A stretch of DNA of 64,000 nt from Chinchilla lanigera (Eukaryota > Chordata > Mammalia > Rodentia > Chinchillidae): contig NW_004955417.1 of assembly GCF_000276665.1 (NCBI RefSeq), positions 20,898,263-20,962,262 of the forward strand. Direction: 5' to 3'. Below are positions 1 to 11,607 of the stretch, in pieces; the first letter of the stretch is position 1, and the number at the start of each line of letters is the position of its first letter. Position numbers and translations under genes: made by a program. The notes under the pieces are model-generated. The model searched no databases. It saw only the letters and a list, made by a program, of their open reading frames with translations, and was not told the DNA's origin.

Positions 1-2022
1 AAATCAATAGCATTCCTGTTACACCATTAACAAACTCATTCAGAGGAAAAATTAGGGAAAAAACATCTTTCACAGGAACATCCACAAAAATGAAATATCT
101 AGGAATCAATCTAATTAAGGAAGTAAAAGACCTCTACATTAAAAAATACAGTACTCTGAAAATGGAGATTGAAGACAATGTCAGAAAATGGAAAGTTATC
201 CTTGTTTTTAGGTAGTAAGAACCGATATAGTTAAATCAGCCATATTTCCAAAACTATTATGCAGATTAAATGCAATCTTGATCAAAATACCAATAGCATA
301 TCTCACAGAATTAGTGAAAATAATCCTAAAACGCACTTGGAACCAGACAAGATCTAGAATAGCAAAAGCAATTTGGGACAACAAAGGCAACACAGGGAGC
401 ATCACAATCCCCCACTTGAAATTGTATTACACAGATACTGTGATAAAATCAGCATGGTACTGGCAAGAAAACAGACCTGATAACCAACAGAACAGATTAG
501 AAGATACAGAAATAACTCCAAACACGTTAAGCCACCTTATCTTTGACAAAGGAGCGAAATAACTTTACTGGAAGAAAGATGTTCTCTTTAATAAATGGTG
601 CAAGAAAAACTGGCTCCGCACATCCCTAAGATTAAAACTAAACCCATATCTTTCACCATGTAGTAAACTAGAAATTCATCAGTTATCTAAATACTAAAAG
701 AGAAACACTAAATTTGTTGGAAGATGGAATAAGTAGGACTTTTGAAGACACTGGTGTAGGTAAAGACTTTATGAATAAAATCTCAATTGCACAGAAAATA
801 TCATAAAGAATCAACAACTGGGATCTCATCTTAGTAAAAAAAAAAGCTTTTGCACAGAAAAAGAAACCATCAACAGAGTGAAAAGACAACACAGAGTGGG
901 AAAAATTTTTTGTCAACTCTTGTTCAAAGGATTAATATCTAGAATTAATATGAAGAACTCATATACTAAATTCAGACTCCCCAAATTTAATGACACATTC
1001 CAAAAGAGGGCCTCTCAACTAAGTAGAAATTTCTCAGATTAAGAAATACAGGTGCCATATTAATATTTAAGGAAGCATTCACTGTCATTGGTCATCTGAA
1101 ACAAATTAAAACAACACTGAGATTCCATCTCAATCCAGAAAAAATGGCTATTACAAACAAATCAACCAATCACAAATATGGGCAAGGCTGTGAAGAAAAA
1201 TCAACCCTTCTCTATTGTTTGTAGGAGTGAAGACTAGTGCAACCACCATGGAAAACAGTGTGGAGATTCCTCAAAAATCTAAAATTAGAGGATCCATTTG
1301 ACCCAGCTAACCCTCTTCTTGGTACTTCCCAAAAGAGTTAAATGCATCATACTACAGTGATATAAGCACACCCATGTGTACAGTAGCACAGTTTGTAACA
1401 GCTAAATCATGGAAACAGACCTAAAACCCATCAGCCAATGAATGGATGAAGTTGTGGTTTTTTTTAATAAATAGAGCACTAGTCTGCCGTGAAGAGGAAT
1501 AAGCCTGAGACGTTTCTAGGTGAATGGATGCAATTTGAGACCATAGTCTTATGTGAAACAAATCTGACACACAGGGGCTGGGGATTTAGCTCAGCGGCAC
1601 AGCACCTGCCTGGCAAGCCCAAGGTCGTGAGTTCGATTCCCAGTACCGGAAAAAAACAAGAAAAAATGAATCAAAACAAAAAACATCTGACACACATATG
1701 TAAATATCATATTGTTTCTCTAGTGTGAAAAACTGTGTGTATAAATAATGATAATAATGTATAGCAAATATTCAGAGTGGGCGGAAAATGTTGAAATTAG
1801 AAGGTCCGCAAGGGAGGGGAAGTAGAGAGAAAGGGAGGGACAAGATAAGAACAGAATAGAAGGAAAAAATGGAAACAAAACTTTTGTGAATGAAGAGGGG
1901 AAGAGGAATTGGGGGAAGGGGAATGGGAAAAATAAGGCAAGGTATATGATGTTCAGACACAAGTTCCTTATGATGAATGTTATCATCATGTATATCTTAA
2001 ATATTTCAATAAAATATTATAG
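1..2022 (+). mobile_element. LINE-1 3' end: decayed ORF2 tail plus 3' UTR
   Basis: This is the 3' part of a dead L1 retrotransposon, entering from the left window edge. The first ~600 bases read as the C-terminal part of L1 ORF2 (endonuclease/reverse transcriptase protein). The longest intact stretch is 278-562 (94 codons), with the family-typical run ending LIFDKGAK, and it is preceded by frame damage near 210-230. Bases 1140-1560 match the L1 ORF2 end in style (the 'ggaaaacagtgtggagattcctcaaaaa' type segment and the 'ccaatgaatggatgaa' segment). A purine-rich tract at about 1780-1940 is the usual L1 3' UTR feature, and AATAAA-like sequence closes it near 2009. A young ID SINE interrupts it at 1574-1684. 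Many stops and frameshifts make it non-functional. The L1 identity is sure; the subfamily is not. Confidence 0.85.
1574..1684 (+). mobile_element. ID SINE with A-tail and 12-bp TSD
   Basis: This is a tRNA-derived ID retroposon mobilised by L1. The body is 1574-1649 and starts ggggctggggatttagctcag. It has a recognisable A box and an exact B box (gttcgattccc), followed by an A-rich tail. It is flanked by perfect 12-bp duplications, atctgacacaca at 1562-1573 and 1685-1696. The tRNA-like promoter is preserved, but this is a SINE and not a tRNA gene. Confidence 0.93.
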
Positions 2023-2639
2023 TGTGTTCAACAGATTAGGTATTCATTTGCCACTGGAATGGCTCACCAACTGTGTTCTCAGATTAGTATAATATAGCCT
2101 TTCATTTTAGTAGTTACTTAATGGTTGATCCTTGGTACTGTTCAAATTTTAACCTTGTATATGTTGATTGTGAAAATATTTCACAGAAATGGACCTTCTC
2201 ATGAAAATATATCTTATAAACTTTGATAAATCATGGAAAATTCATCTTTCTTGGTTAAGCACCATTTCACTCAGCTCACCCACATGAAATTGTCATTGTT
2301 TACCTTTTATACCTTTAATGAACTTATTGAACAGTGATTTTATTTTTTAATCTAATATGTAAATTTGCTGCCATTATGCTTTAAACATACATTACTTTAA
2401 GACAATGGTCAGTTGCACATTAACATAGTTAATAATATTTGCCCTTTTGTGGCAGATCTTGATCTCTTTTCGTATTTGCATATATTTCTACTCAGCTATG
2501 TATTATTGTTTTATGTATTTGCAGTTAATATTGAAAACATAAATGCAGAGTCACCATGAGAAACACTGCACTACTATTGTGTAGTGTTAGTGTGCAGTGA
2601 CATGTAATAGATTGTAATATACAGTTTAGTCACTCTGCC
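2023..2639. other. AT-rich unassigned stretch
   Basis: I recognise no gene or repeat here. It is AT-rich with short chance frames only. The first bases after the L1 end may still be L1-derived. Confidence 0.5.
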
Positions 2640-3155
2640 TATAAGCAGACACTCAACAAAAGGGTAGCCGAAGTAGAGTTGGCTGGATGAAACAAAAGTA
2701 ACCCACACTTAGTTAGTTCAACTAGTTCAAGTCATGCAACTAATAAAACTTAGAAATTAAAAAGAAAACACAAGGATAAAGGCTAACTATATATGGAGAG
2801 ATAAGAACTCTCCCTCCCAGCAGGAAGGTTCTCAGGCAGAGTTGTCGAACTTAGTTGACAGTTCCTCCCTAGCCACCTGGCTGGAGAAACTTAGAAAAGG
2901 AAAATAATTGATTTCCTTTGGACTCATTTTGCTGGATCTAGCAGAGTGCCCAATGCCCACTCCTCCCCTCCAGCTGTATAAGACCAAAATAAAGAAAGCA
3001 CTGCAGCAATTCCTCCTTTGCAATCCCCTCCTTGTGGGTATCCACTAAGAGCCATTTTTCCTTCTTCTTTCCAATAAATATTCTCCTAATTTCCACCTTT
3101 GTGTGTGATTCCATTCATTGACTTCCTGAAACTACCAGCCTGGATTTGTACAAAA
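2640..3155 (+). mobile_element. Candidate solo LTR of an endogenous retrovirus
   Basis: The segment is more GC-balanced than its flanks and is laid out like an LTR: a promoter-like tataagacc at about 2976, AATAAA at about 2988 and 3073, and then a T/G-rich U5-like end (ctttgtgtgtgattccattcattgac). No gag, pol or env coding sequence adjoins it, so it would be a solo LTR. I did not find convincing TG...CA ends or a TSD, so the limits are approximate and the family is unknown. Confidence 0.45.
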
Positions 3156-4374
3156 TTAATTGTCTCAGTATTGCCCTGGTACTTTATAGTGGCATAAGCA
3201 CAGATTGATTTCAAATGTTGTGTTGAACATTAGTAGTACAATTATTTTACAATGGCTTTCTATTCCTTTGCCAGTTTGAAAAAATCATGCTCTACATTTA
3301 TGCAGAAGAAACAAACACCATTCTGTTCTCAGAACAAAGGAATTCTTAATGTTAGATATACTTCTTTGAGGAAGTTTCATTTTAGTTCATCCTTGGATAA
3401 GTGATGTAACTGAATTGCTTAATTTTTAATAGGCCTAAATATATAGTTATACTTAAGATGATTAAAATATAAAAGCACTGCATTTGTAAATTCTAATGTC
3501 AATGGTAATAAAAATCATAAAAACCAACAGCAAAAGCATGAAGTATTTCAAGAATGTTGGTGTCAGAACTAATTAATGTTTTAATAAATGTATATATGAT
3601 CTGCTTAATAGCATATAAACATTGATAGAATTACATGCTAATGATAAAGATTAATAAGAAAAAGAAACCTCACATGGACAGAAGGTAAAACAAGAAGCTG
3701 TGTATTAATACAATTTAAGTAGAAAATGAAATAGTATCCTTTTTCATCTGAATCATACCTATAATATTAGATATACTTATAATATTAAATACTGCCTAGC
3801 TTGCAATTAAAATTTATCTAAGAACACTTAGTGCTTATTATTATGCAATTAAAGTCTTCCTAAAAATCTTTATGCATAAGTAAAGCTATAAAAATCATAA
3901 AACAGCAGGGATCATAGCAGCGTATGCATTAGTCTTCACTTGGAACTACAAGTTGGTAAAACTGTCCTCTCTTGGTAGTAATAGGCAGAAGTTTGTGCAA
4001 AGTAGTATGCTTATCACTCTGTACTCCTGAGTCAAATAAAACAATAATTAAATCTAAGACATGGAATTTAATTAAAGTAGTGAAAATTTAAGTACATACA
4101 ATTGTACTTACTAGGGAATTCTATTCAACCTATTCTTCCAATTAGGCTTTATAATGTTGTCATCACATTTCATTGACAAGCAAGCAGTATTAATGCACAC
4201 TGTAACTTTTTAAAACAAAATAGTGTGAGCTTCTTATTGCACAGATTTTATTACACTTCTGTTCACTCCTATAATATTCCTACAGCAACAAAGTTTCCAT
4301 TAGAATAAACAATGTTTATTTCATGTTTCAGTGTTTGTTTACTTTTGTTTTTGTATATTATGTTTGTTAGCTCA
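3156..4374. other. AT-rich unassigned stretch
   Basis: This stretch has no recognised repeat and no frame that looks coding. It is strongly AT-rich, with scattered AATAAA/TATA words expected by composition. Confidence 0.5.
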
Positions 4375-4646
4375 CCACCTAACACCCTACTGCTGAGATC
4401 TCCTAATCTTTCAAACTCCAATATAAATGTCACCTTTTCCAGTGAACATCAGAGGCCAGTGACTACATCTTTTATGTTTACAGAAAGTTTGGTCAGCCTG
4501 TTACTGAATCATGTCTCTGTTATGGAATCCACAACACTCTTATACTTTACCTCAGTGTCTGCACTCTTTCCTGTTAAACATGGATCTTCTTAAAAGCAAG
4601 GAGTGTGGCTTAGCTCATTTTCTTTACTCTATCATTCCTTATAGAC
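4375..4646 (+). mobile_element. LINE-2 3' fragment
   Basis: The segment resembles the L2 3' region. The part around 4410-4440 ('aactccaatataaatgtcacctttt') and the later 'aagcaaggagtgtggctta' segment follow the order of the L2 consensus. The terminal 'gcctggcacatag' part is missing. The 93-codon open frame at 4312-4593 lies in this remnant and is not a gene. Confidence 0.55.
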
Positions 4647-4734
4647 TTTTTTTTTTTTTAAACCGGAAATAAAATTCAGGATCTTGCGCTTGCTAGGCAG
4701 GCAACTGTGTCACTGAGCTACATCCTGGACCCCC
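4647..4734 (-). mobile_element. ID SINE, antisense
   Basis: Reading the minus strand gives a diverged ID body, seen on the plus strand as aaccggaaat...tgctaggcaggc...cactgagctacatcctgg. Its poly-A tail appears as the T-run at 4647-4659. The A and B boxes are mutated, so this is an older copy than the one at 1574. Confidence 0.85.
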
Positions 4735-5552
4735 ATTGCTTATAGTCTTAATGAGTAAGACTCATTAAGTCACTGAATTATATTGATGGATAGCCTGCAA
4801 AAAGTATTTCCCATAACTCACACACTGCTTATTACTGTGGCCCAAGAAACAAAGCTAGTATAATTTCCACTAAGAAGGAATATACTTATCAGTGATGATT
4901 TATGCTGTAACTTACACATAATTTGTCAATTTTCTCAGGTTGATGTACTTTAAAAATGTGAAATGAGTAAATGGTGAAGGAGGTAGAATTTTCTTTTTGT
5001 GTGTTTTAAGCTCCATTGGAGATTAACTGTTGATCAATAAGCTACAACTTTCATACGTTTACCATGAGATTTTTTTGACATGTATATGCATCCATGACAT
5101 CACCATCACAGTTAAAGGTTATTCTCATGACTACAAAAATTGCCCACACTGCTCTGCGTAATGCTCTCCTACTTCTTGCAAATTAATGATATTTCCATCT
5201 TTACATATTAGTTTGCATCAGGTACAACTTTATTTCCATGTACCCTTAAACATTTTTATAAATATATCCACACTTGCACAAAAAAAAATTGTCTTGACTT
5301 TTCTAAAGTTCTAGGCCAATTTTTTGGAAGATCAATAAAATTTTGCAGAAATAAATTTCTGATTTATGAAGTGCTTTGCACATATACTATTGCTGTATGA
5401 GGAGAAAATACACAAAGGAGAGCTGTAAGTATAGCCTGGTATCATGAGCACTGTACTGTACTGCACGTGAGACCATTCAGGTGAGACAAGCAGTTACACA
5501 GCTCTGAGCTCCTGGGCTCCCATTGGGCACTTTCACACTGGCTTTGAAGCAC
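4735..5552. other. Unassigned AT-rich stretch
   Basis: No gene or confident repeat is visible. A short T-rich segment at 5060-5110 could be an old L1 scrap, but it is too diverged to call. Confidence 0.4.
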
Positions 5553-5568
5553 AAAGAAACAATGCAGT

Positions 5569-5732
5569 TGTGTGGTGGCGCATGCCTATAATCCCAGCAC
5601 TTGGGAAGCTGAGACAGGATGATCATTGTGAGTTTGAGATCAGCCTGGGCTACAAAGTCAGCTCAAGGCCAGCCTGAACCACATAGTGAGACCCTGTCTC
5701 AAAAAGACAAAAAAAAAAGAAAAGAAGAAGAA
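5569..5732 (+). mobile_element. B1 (7SL-derived) SINE with 16-bp TSD
   Basis: This is a 7SL RNA-derived SINE of the rodent B1 group. It begins tgtggtggcgcatgcctataatcccagcacttggg, carries the internal duplication typical of B1 (gatcagcctgggctac... then caaggccagcctgaac...), and ends gagaccctgtctc with an A-rich tail. Perfect 16-bp duplications (aaagaaacaatgcagt) lie at 5553-5568 and 5733-5748. It is non-coding, and its Pol III boxes are recognisable. Confidence 0.93.
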
Positions 5733-5934
5733 AAAGAAACAATGCAGTCATACAAGATCATTTTGTTCTGGGGCAAAGTCCTTTAGGGAAATCCTTAGAT
5801 ATGCAATAATTTTCATTTTATAATTCAAGGGTATTTAATGTCAAGTAGCTTTCAGATGTACATCTGTTTTATTCTTTACAGGAACATTTTCTCTTGCAGA
5901 GATCAGGCATTTAAAATATTGTGCAGTTCACAAG

Positions 5935-6307
5935 TGTTATGGTTTGGGACTGCGTGTCCCCTCAAAGCCAAATGCAGTTACTGGGCAGGTTTTTAGAGTT
6001 TATGATTGATTCATGCTCCAATGTTGGAATTATGGATGTGAGATCTACACCTGCCCTGGGGTAAATAGTTTGCATATGTAAGGGAGAGAAAGAGGCTGCT
6101 TGCCACTGCTCCTACTTTTTACTCTTACTGCTTTTGCTCTCTTCTTCCACCATTAACGGTTGCCCGCTGCCATGTTCCTCTCTGTTTTGGAGCCAGCTGA
6201 GTATGGACTGAAACCTCGACAGACTATGAGCTAAATAAACCTTTCCTGCCTTAGTTTTGGATGTCAGGTATTTTTGTCTCAGCAATGAGAGAAAAGTAAC
6301 CAAGATA
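5935..6307 (+). mobile_element. ERVL-MaLR solo LTR (lineage-specific type, copy 1 of 3)
   Basis: The start tgttatggtttggg, the middle 'ggagccagctgagtatggactgaaacc', the poly-A signal region 'gagctaaataaacctttcc' and the end 'gtctcagcaatgagagaaaagtaacc' follow the ERVL-MaLR LTR plan. It is the same family as the antisense copies at 24634-25004 and 62525-62903. Flanks acaag (5930-5934) and atagg (6308-6312) could be a decayed 5-bp TSD. No internal region adjoins it. The minus-strand open frame 6112-6315 lies inside it and is spurious. Confidence 0.85.
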
Positions 6308-6312
6308 ATAGG

Positions 6313-6643
6313 CATAGGAGGATTTTAATCAACCATTTATATAAATTCACTTCTTTCTACTTTATTCATTATGAAAATTAATGATACTCAGCTGGTTAAA
6401 TTATTGTTATTATTACCAGTGCTTTTTAATCTTTACTGTTAGTTAATAAGTCAAAGCCTATACTCTATTCTTCACAAGGGCACAAATTGTTTTATTCAGT
6501 TCTGTATTCTCATTTATAACATAAGAGCTAGCATGAAAGAAGAAATTGTTACAATTTTGTGACATACATCATTAAGCTATTTGACAAATGACTTTGTTAT
6601 AATTAAGCTTCTTGGTATTAGGAGAACACATGCACCCTCAAAT

Positions 6644-6644
<1 letters not shown>
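6313..6644. other. Unassigned stretch
   Basis: AT-rich sequence between the MaLR LTR and the CA repeat, with nothing recognised. Confidence 0.45.

Positions 6645-6687
<43 letters not shown>
6645..6687. repeat. (CA)n microsatellite
   Basis: An uninterrupted CA dinucleotide run of about 21 units follows 'aaatg'. It is a likely polymorphic marker and its length is prone to sequencing or assembly error. Confidence 0.98.
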
Positions 6688-6690
<3 letters not shown>

Positions 6691-6824
6691 ACATAACTAT
6701 ATATAAGCATATGTTTGCACGTATATAAAAGTTACATGTATACGCACATTCTAGAACAAATATGGTTTTAACCATATATATGCTAGAGAAGGGGGAAATT
6801 ATTTACAGAACACTGAAAATATTT

Positions 6825-6996
6825 TTAGGTACCGGGGATCAAACTAAGGTATGCTCTACCACTGAGCTACATGCCCAGGCCTTTATTCTTTTTTTATTTT
6901 AAGATTAGGTCTTGCAAAAACTGCCCGAACTAGCCTTGAATATGTATTCATCCTGTAGTCAGCTGAGTAGCTGGGATTACAAACCTAAACAACCCA
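6825..6996 (-). mobile_element. B1-ID composite SINE (B1-dID-like), antisense
   Basis: On the minus strand a B1-like part (plus-strand 6893-6996, 'gtagctgggattac' and 'aactagccttgaa') comes first. A T/A-rich linker follows, then an ID part (plus-strand 6825-6882, ggtaccggggatc...actgagctacatgcccagg). This order matches the dimeric B1-dID elements known from several non-murid rodents. A separate B1 with an ID inserted next to it is the alternative. No clear TSD was found. Confidence 0.6.
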
Positions 6997-7934
6997 CATA
7001 TACTTTTTTAATGGAATTGTTGGCATTATATAAGTTTCAAACCTACACAAACACATCTACAATTAATTCTTACTCCTCTAACAATGTCTTCATTTGCATA
7101 TACAATTTCCTGGAAATGAAATTTATCACATTTCCATTCCTATACTGTCTGATCTGAACTATCAACTTCTCTTCTCATACTCACAAATTTTCATTTTTCT
7201 TTTACTCATACCTGGTGTTTGTTAAATTTTCATCAGTTTAATGTTCATCAACAATCCTAATTGTTCATAAAAGAATCTTAGATACAAAGAAAGTACCATT
7301 GCCTTTTAAACATTTAAACTAGCAAAATTCCCTTCCAGTGGTACAGTAAAATTTCATTGTCGGAATTCCAGGAAGCTTCTTGCATATATTTACTGGAATG
7401 TTTTCAAATTCCTGAATATCAACAAAGCAAGGGAAACTTAGCATAATCATTGACAGGCAGAATCTGAGTATGATTTATATGCAGTAAATTTACAAGTATT
7501 AAATTTTGTTACTTTTTTGATAAAATACAAACAGAAATCCAGGAAGTAAAAAAAAATTAGAAATAACAATGTAGACCATGATACACAGTAAATAAAACAA
7601 TGGATAAAGTTGTACTATATGAACAGCATATAGTACAAAATAGGAAACTGGCACAGTTTTACAACATCTGACAAGGAATACTTAAATGAAAAAATGTGAA
7701 AGAAAGGAAAATATCAAAAATGATTATATTTTTCCCTGTAAGATAATTTAATCATTCTAAATGTATAGTCATCTACTAACACAGCTACAAACAGTATCAT
7801 AAAATTGATAGGACTAATCAGGAACAGATAAGACCAAAATTAAAGCAGGAGACTTTTACATAATTCCCTCAGTAGCAGTTAAATGGGGAAAATAAGGATA
7901 TGGAAAACTCGACTAAATTAAAAAAATAATATTA
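6997..7934. other. Unassigned AT-rich stretch
   Basis: No gene or confident repeat. It is very AT-rich around 7500-7930. Confidence 0.45.
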
Positions 7935-9015
7935 CATGTTTGTGGTACACAAGGTTCTCATTCCTTGGATGGAGTTGGTCAATGCACATAACACAACACA
8001 ATTCATTTTTCATTCCCTTCCTTCTCCTCCCTAACCTCTTATTCCATTTTTTGATTCTCTTTTCATTTTAGGAAGACCTATCTTTTATTTTGCTCATTAT
8101 ATTTTAGGTTTCTCAAATAAGAGAAACTGTGTAATATTTAAGCTGCATTTCTAATTCAATTCACTTTATGTTATGATCTCAATTTGCATCCATTTTCCTA
8201 CAAATGTTCCAAGTCTATCCATCTTTATGGCAAAGAAGAACTCTATGGTATATAAATACCACACAGTTGTATAGATTCACCTGTTGATGGACAATTCATA
8301 GCTATTATGAATTGTGTTGCTATGAATATGGGTATGCGCAGATCACTGTAATAGGATGCTTTTAACTCTTTTGGGAACATACCTAGAAGGATACATAGAA
8401 ATGGAATTTCTAGTTTAGTATTTTGTTTGTTTGTTTGTTTGTTTTGAGGAACCTTTACTCTTTTCCAATAGTGAATGTACTATCACACATTCCCATTGAC
8501 AATGTAGAATAGGTACATTTTGTTCACCACCTCACCAGGATTTGCTATAATCTAATCTCTGGGTGATGATCTTTCTTTCTGGTGTAATATAGACTCTTAA
8601 GGATGTTTCAATTTGCATTTTTCTAATGAGCAGTGATGTTGAATTTTTCTTTATGTGTATGCCAATCATTTGTTTTTCTTCTACGCAGTATTTAGTCCTT
8701 TCACCCATTCATTTTTGATGGGTCTTTTGTTCTGGGAGGTCTAATGCCTATGATTTCCTTATATATTCTAAATATTGGTACTTTCTGAAGAGTACCTGGC
8801 TAATATTTTGCCCATTCTGTAGGTTTTCTTTTCTTTCTGTTGTTTGTTTCTTTTTCTGTGGAGAAGGTTTTTAATTTGATAAGATCCCATTTGTGGCCTC
8901 ATGGAACTATTTCCTGTGCAACAAGTGTTCTGTTCAGAAAGTTAATAGTTTTACCTGTTATGTCTTCCAGAAGGTTGTTTTGGTACTAACATTCAGTTTT
9001 TTTATGCATTTTGAT
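7935..9015 (-). mobile_element. LINE-1 3' end, antisense
   Basis: The minus strand reads as an L1 3' terminus. A pyrimidine-rich stretch at 8005-8050 is the complement of the L1 G-rich tract. The segments 'gatggacaattcatagctattatgaattgtgttgctatgaatatgg' (8287-8332) and 'tagactcttaaggatgtttcaatttgcatttttctaatgagcagtgatgttga' (8590-8642) are complements of well-known L1 ORF2/3' end segments. A (TTTG)n stretch interrupts it at 8421-8445. There are multiple stops and no intact ORF2. Confidence 0.8.
8421..8445. repeat. (TTTG)n short tandem repeat
   Basis: About five to six TTTG/TGTT units lie inside the antisense L1. They probably grew in place from a T-rich seed. Confidence 0.85.
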
Positions 9016-10430
9016 TTTCCATTAGCACATCATGAGATATTTCGGTCTCTCAATCTTTTGTAAATTAATAGCCAGTATTTGCTAAATAGGCTGTATTTCC
9101 TCCATGGTATATATACATCTTTAGTGTACATATATACTAAAATTATTCACACTGTGAGCCATAATTTAAAACTCAACAATTTTCAAACATTTATAAAACT
9201 GTCTAGACTATGTGTAATAATCTGTAGACTCAATCCATAAATGGATAATAGTAACAATAAAATGGTACTTATTGGCCAGATCTCTAGAAATTGAAAAGGA
9301 AATTTGAAAATTACTACTGAGTCCAAGAAGAAACTACAAGAGAAGGGCAAAAACATTTGGACTTAATATCAAAGTGTGACCATTCTGTTTGGGATGCAGC
9401 TAGAGACAGACAGAGATTTTTAAAACTTGAATCCATCTATTAGAAAATTAATGATTATATAAATTATTAAGTGTTCATTTTAAAAGGATAAAACCAGATA
9501 TTAAACCAGTTCAAAAGATAGAAAGGAAATTAAAAGCTAAAACTTGAAAATTAGAATATAATCTAGCAATAAATTTGACCAATTGTGCATGCTTGTGTCT
9601 GTTGGTCTGAGCAACTGATTTGAAGGTAACAATGTGCAGTGGAATTACAATGATGAACTCCTACCACCTTGTCTAGTGAAACTGTGTTATCTCTACTGTT
9701 TTATGGAGGAATTATATTCTTATTCCCTATAATGGTTTAAACAATCTTTCATTGTTACATCTGGTAATCTGAGCAATGTAATTGAGGATAGCGCTATGTA
9801 ATGTAACAACCACTGTTGATTCATATTTTTTTTGTCTTGAGACTCTGTGTCACCTTGAATGTTCTGGCTTTGATTTGTTTATGTTTGTGATACTGGTATG
9901 CTGCTACTGTTCTATTTCTTTGTTTGTTTCTCATTTACTACTCTCTTTAAAATAAAAAAAAAAGATTGTATTTTGAAAGCTCAACAAAATGAATGCTTTT
10001 CTACTATGACTAAGGTTTATAAAATAGACGAAGCACATGTAAATTATACCAGGAATTAAACTAACACCCCACACTCTGCATCCTACCTAAATCTTTAAAA
10101 ATACCCAATCTTGGTTATTTGAACAATACTGTATATAGGTAAAAATGAGAAATCTCTAGAATAACGTAACGCATCATGCATACAGTAAAAAAAAATAGAA
10201 ATCAGTCTTATGCAGAAAAACAGCACAATCTTTATGACAAAACAAAAATAATACAGTAAAGGCCAGTGAAACTCAATTATCTTTCTGAAAATTAATGAAA
10301 ATTCAAAAGATTAATGAACCAAAAGGAACGATATATAGACACGGAAAATATATTATCACATAATTAACTTTATTACAAAAAATAAAGACTGGTCTAACAT
10401 CATTTCATTAACTTTTGTTTCTTCTAAAAG
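9016..10430. other. Unassigned AT-rich stretch, possible intron
   Basis: No recognised repeat or coding frame. Its right end has a pyrimidine-rich run ending cttctaaaag at 10421-10430, which would serve as a splice acceptor for the candidate exon that follows. Confidence 0.4.
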
Positions 10431-10900
10431 AAAAAATAATGGATTCCTCAAAGATGTTGAAGACGTGTTTGCTGGAACACAGTCAATACCCATAGAGTAT
10501 AGTGAGGATGATGAAGATTAATATTAGAAAACTGGGGGGAAAGGAGATTCCTTAGTGAGATAGAGTGACGTTTGAATTGTTTGTTCATTTCCTGTCAGTT
10601 GACAAAATGATGATAAGTTAAATCCAAATGCACCACAACCTGACAAACTGTGAAGTGCACCATGTTAGCACTAACTTTAGGTTCTGAGTATGTCAAAGAG
10701 TAAGACATTGTGTTAAAATATATAATTTATTTCCCTTTTAATTAGTGCTATATTATGTGGGACATCATTACTCTTATGTATATTTGTTAAACTCTAGTGA
10801 GCAAATGTGGTAAGAAAGAACAAATTTGTTGTAATGATCAACAGAAGGTTTCTATTTGTGTTTTAAGAATGTTTTGGTAAATAAAAGGTTAAAGTTATTC
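10431..10900 (+). CDS. Candidate 3'-terminal exon with acidic C-terminus and 3' UTR (weak)
   Basis: A pyrimidine-rich tract (gtttcttctaaaag, ending at 10430) looks like a splice acceptor. After it, one frame is open from 10432 to the TAA at 10519-10521, about 29 codons. The peptide is unlike an AT-rich chance frame: it has a mixed hydrophobic/acidic body (FLKDVEDVFAG) and ends EYSEDDED before the stop. About 360 bases later there is an AATAAA at 10880-10885 with T/G-containing sequence beyond it, which would fit a short 3' UTR. I do not recognise the protein and see no upstream partner exon in the window. Alternatives are a processed-pseudogene tail or coincidence. It is too short for statistics by eye. 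Confidence 0.25.
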
Positions 10901-11470
10901 AGCAGAAGTGTAAATAGTGGATATTCCAGATGCACGACCACTTGTTTCATTGAGCGCCTGCATGAAAAAGAAAAAGGCATTCATTTTGATGACTCAGTAT
11001 GTTCAGCATGATCAGAAACCAGAGTGTTTATCAGTTCACAGTGTGTTTAAATAGAAAAAATTATTGAGGTTGAAATCAGCAGATGACAGCAAGAAATGAA
11101 AAGGTTTTCTTATTAGACCATGAAATGAAATAAATTCAAATAGAATATCTGAAGAATTCAAGCCATAAAGAATAATTATTTGAAAAATTGTGTCAAGTTT
11201 CTGAGCATATTGTGTTATTTCAGCTTATTGAGCAGCTCCTTTTTAACTTACTGTATAGGAATATTCACATTTTTATATACTGTAGGTGTCAACTTTCCAT
11301 GCCTAAATAGAATTTTGCAACGAAAAAAAAACAAAAACAAAAACAAAAAAAAACGCTGTTGCCAAATATTTGCTTGTTCAGAAATAAAGAGTAGGTTGTT
11401 ACTAAAGGCAGATACAAGTTTCACAATTTCACTTAATATATTTGTATCCAAAAGGTTTTTTTGTTTGTTT
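10901..11470. other. Unassigned stretch
   Basis: AT-rich, with an A/C-rich simple stretch at 11322-11353 (aaaacaaaaac units). The 151-codon frame 11180-11635 runs through this simple sequence into an antisense B1, so it is not a gene. Confidence 0.5.
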
Positions 11471-11607
11471 TTTACTAGCGTTTTCCATGTAGTTCAGGCT
11501 GTCTGTGAATTCTCTATGCAGCATAGGCTGTCCTCGAACTCACAGCCACCCTCCTGCTTCAGCCTCTCAAGAGCTGGGATTACAAGCGTGCACCACCGCT
11601 TGGGACT
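11471..11607 (-). mobile_element. B1 SINE, antisense
   Basis: The plus strand shows the complement of B1: 'tgtagttcaggctgtctgtgaattc' then 'gcataggctgtcctcgaactcac' (the internal B1 duplication), then 'gagctgggattacaagcgtgcaccacc'. The T-rich stretch at 11457-11473 is the A-tail. It is moderately diverged. Confidence 0.9.

Noticed and set aside
1574..1649. tRNA-like sequence with A and B boxes
   Set aside because: It is an ID SINE with A-tail and TSD, not a tRNA gene; there is no cloverleaf acceptor pairing or Pol III terminator at the expected place.
6645..6687. Regular repeat considered as an array
   Set aside because: A simple (CA)n microsatellite; there are no spaced repeats of CRISPR type anywhere in the window.
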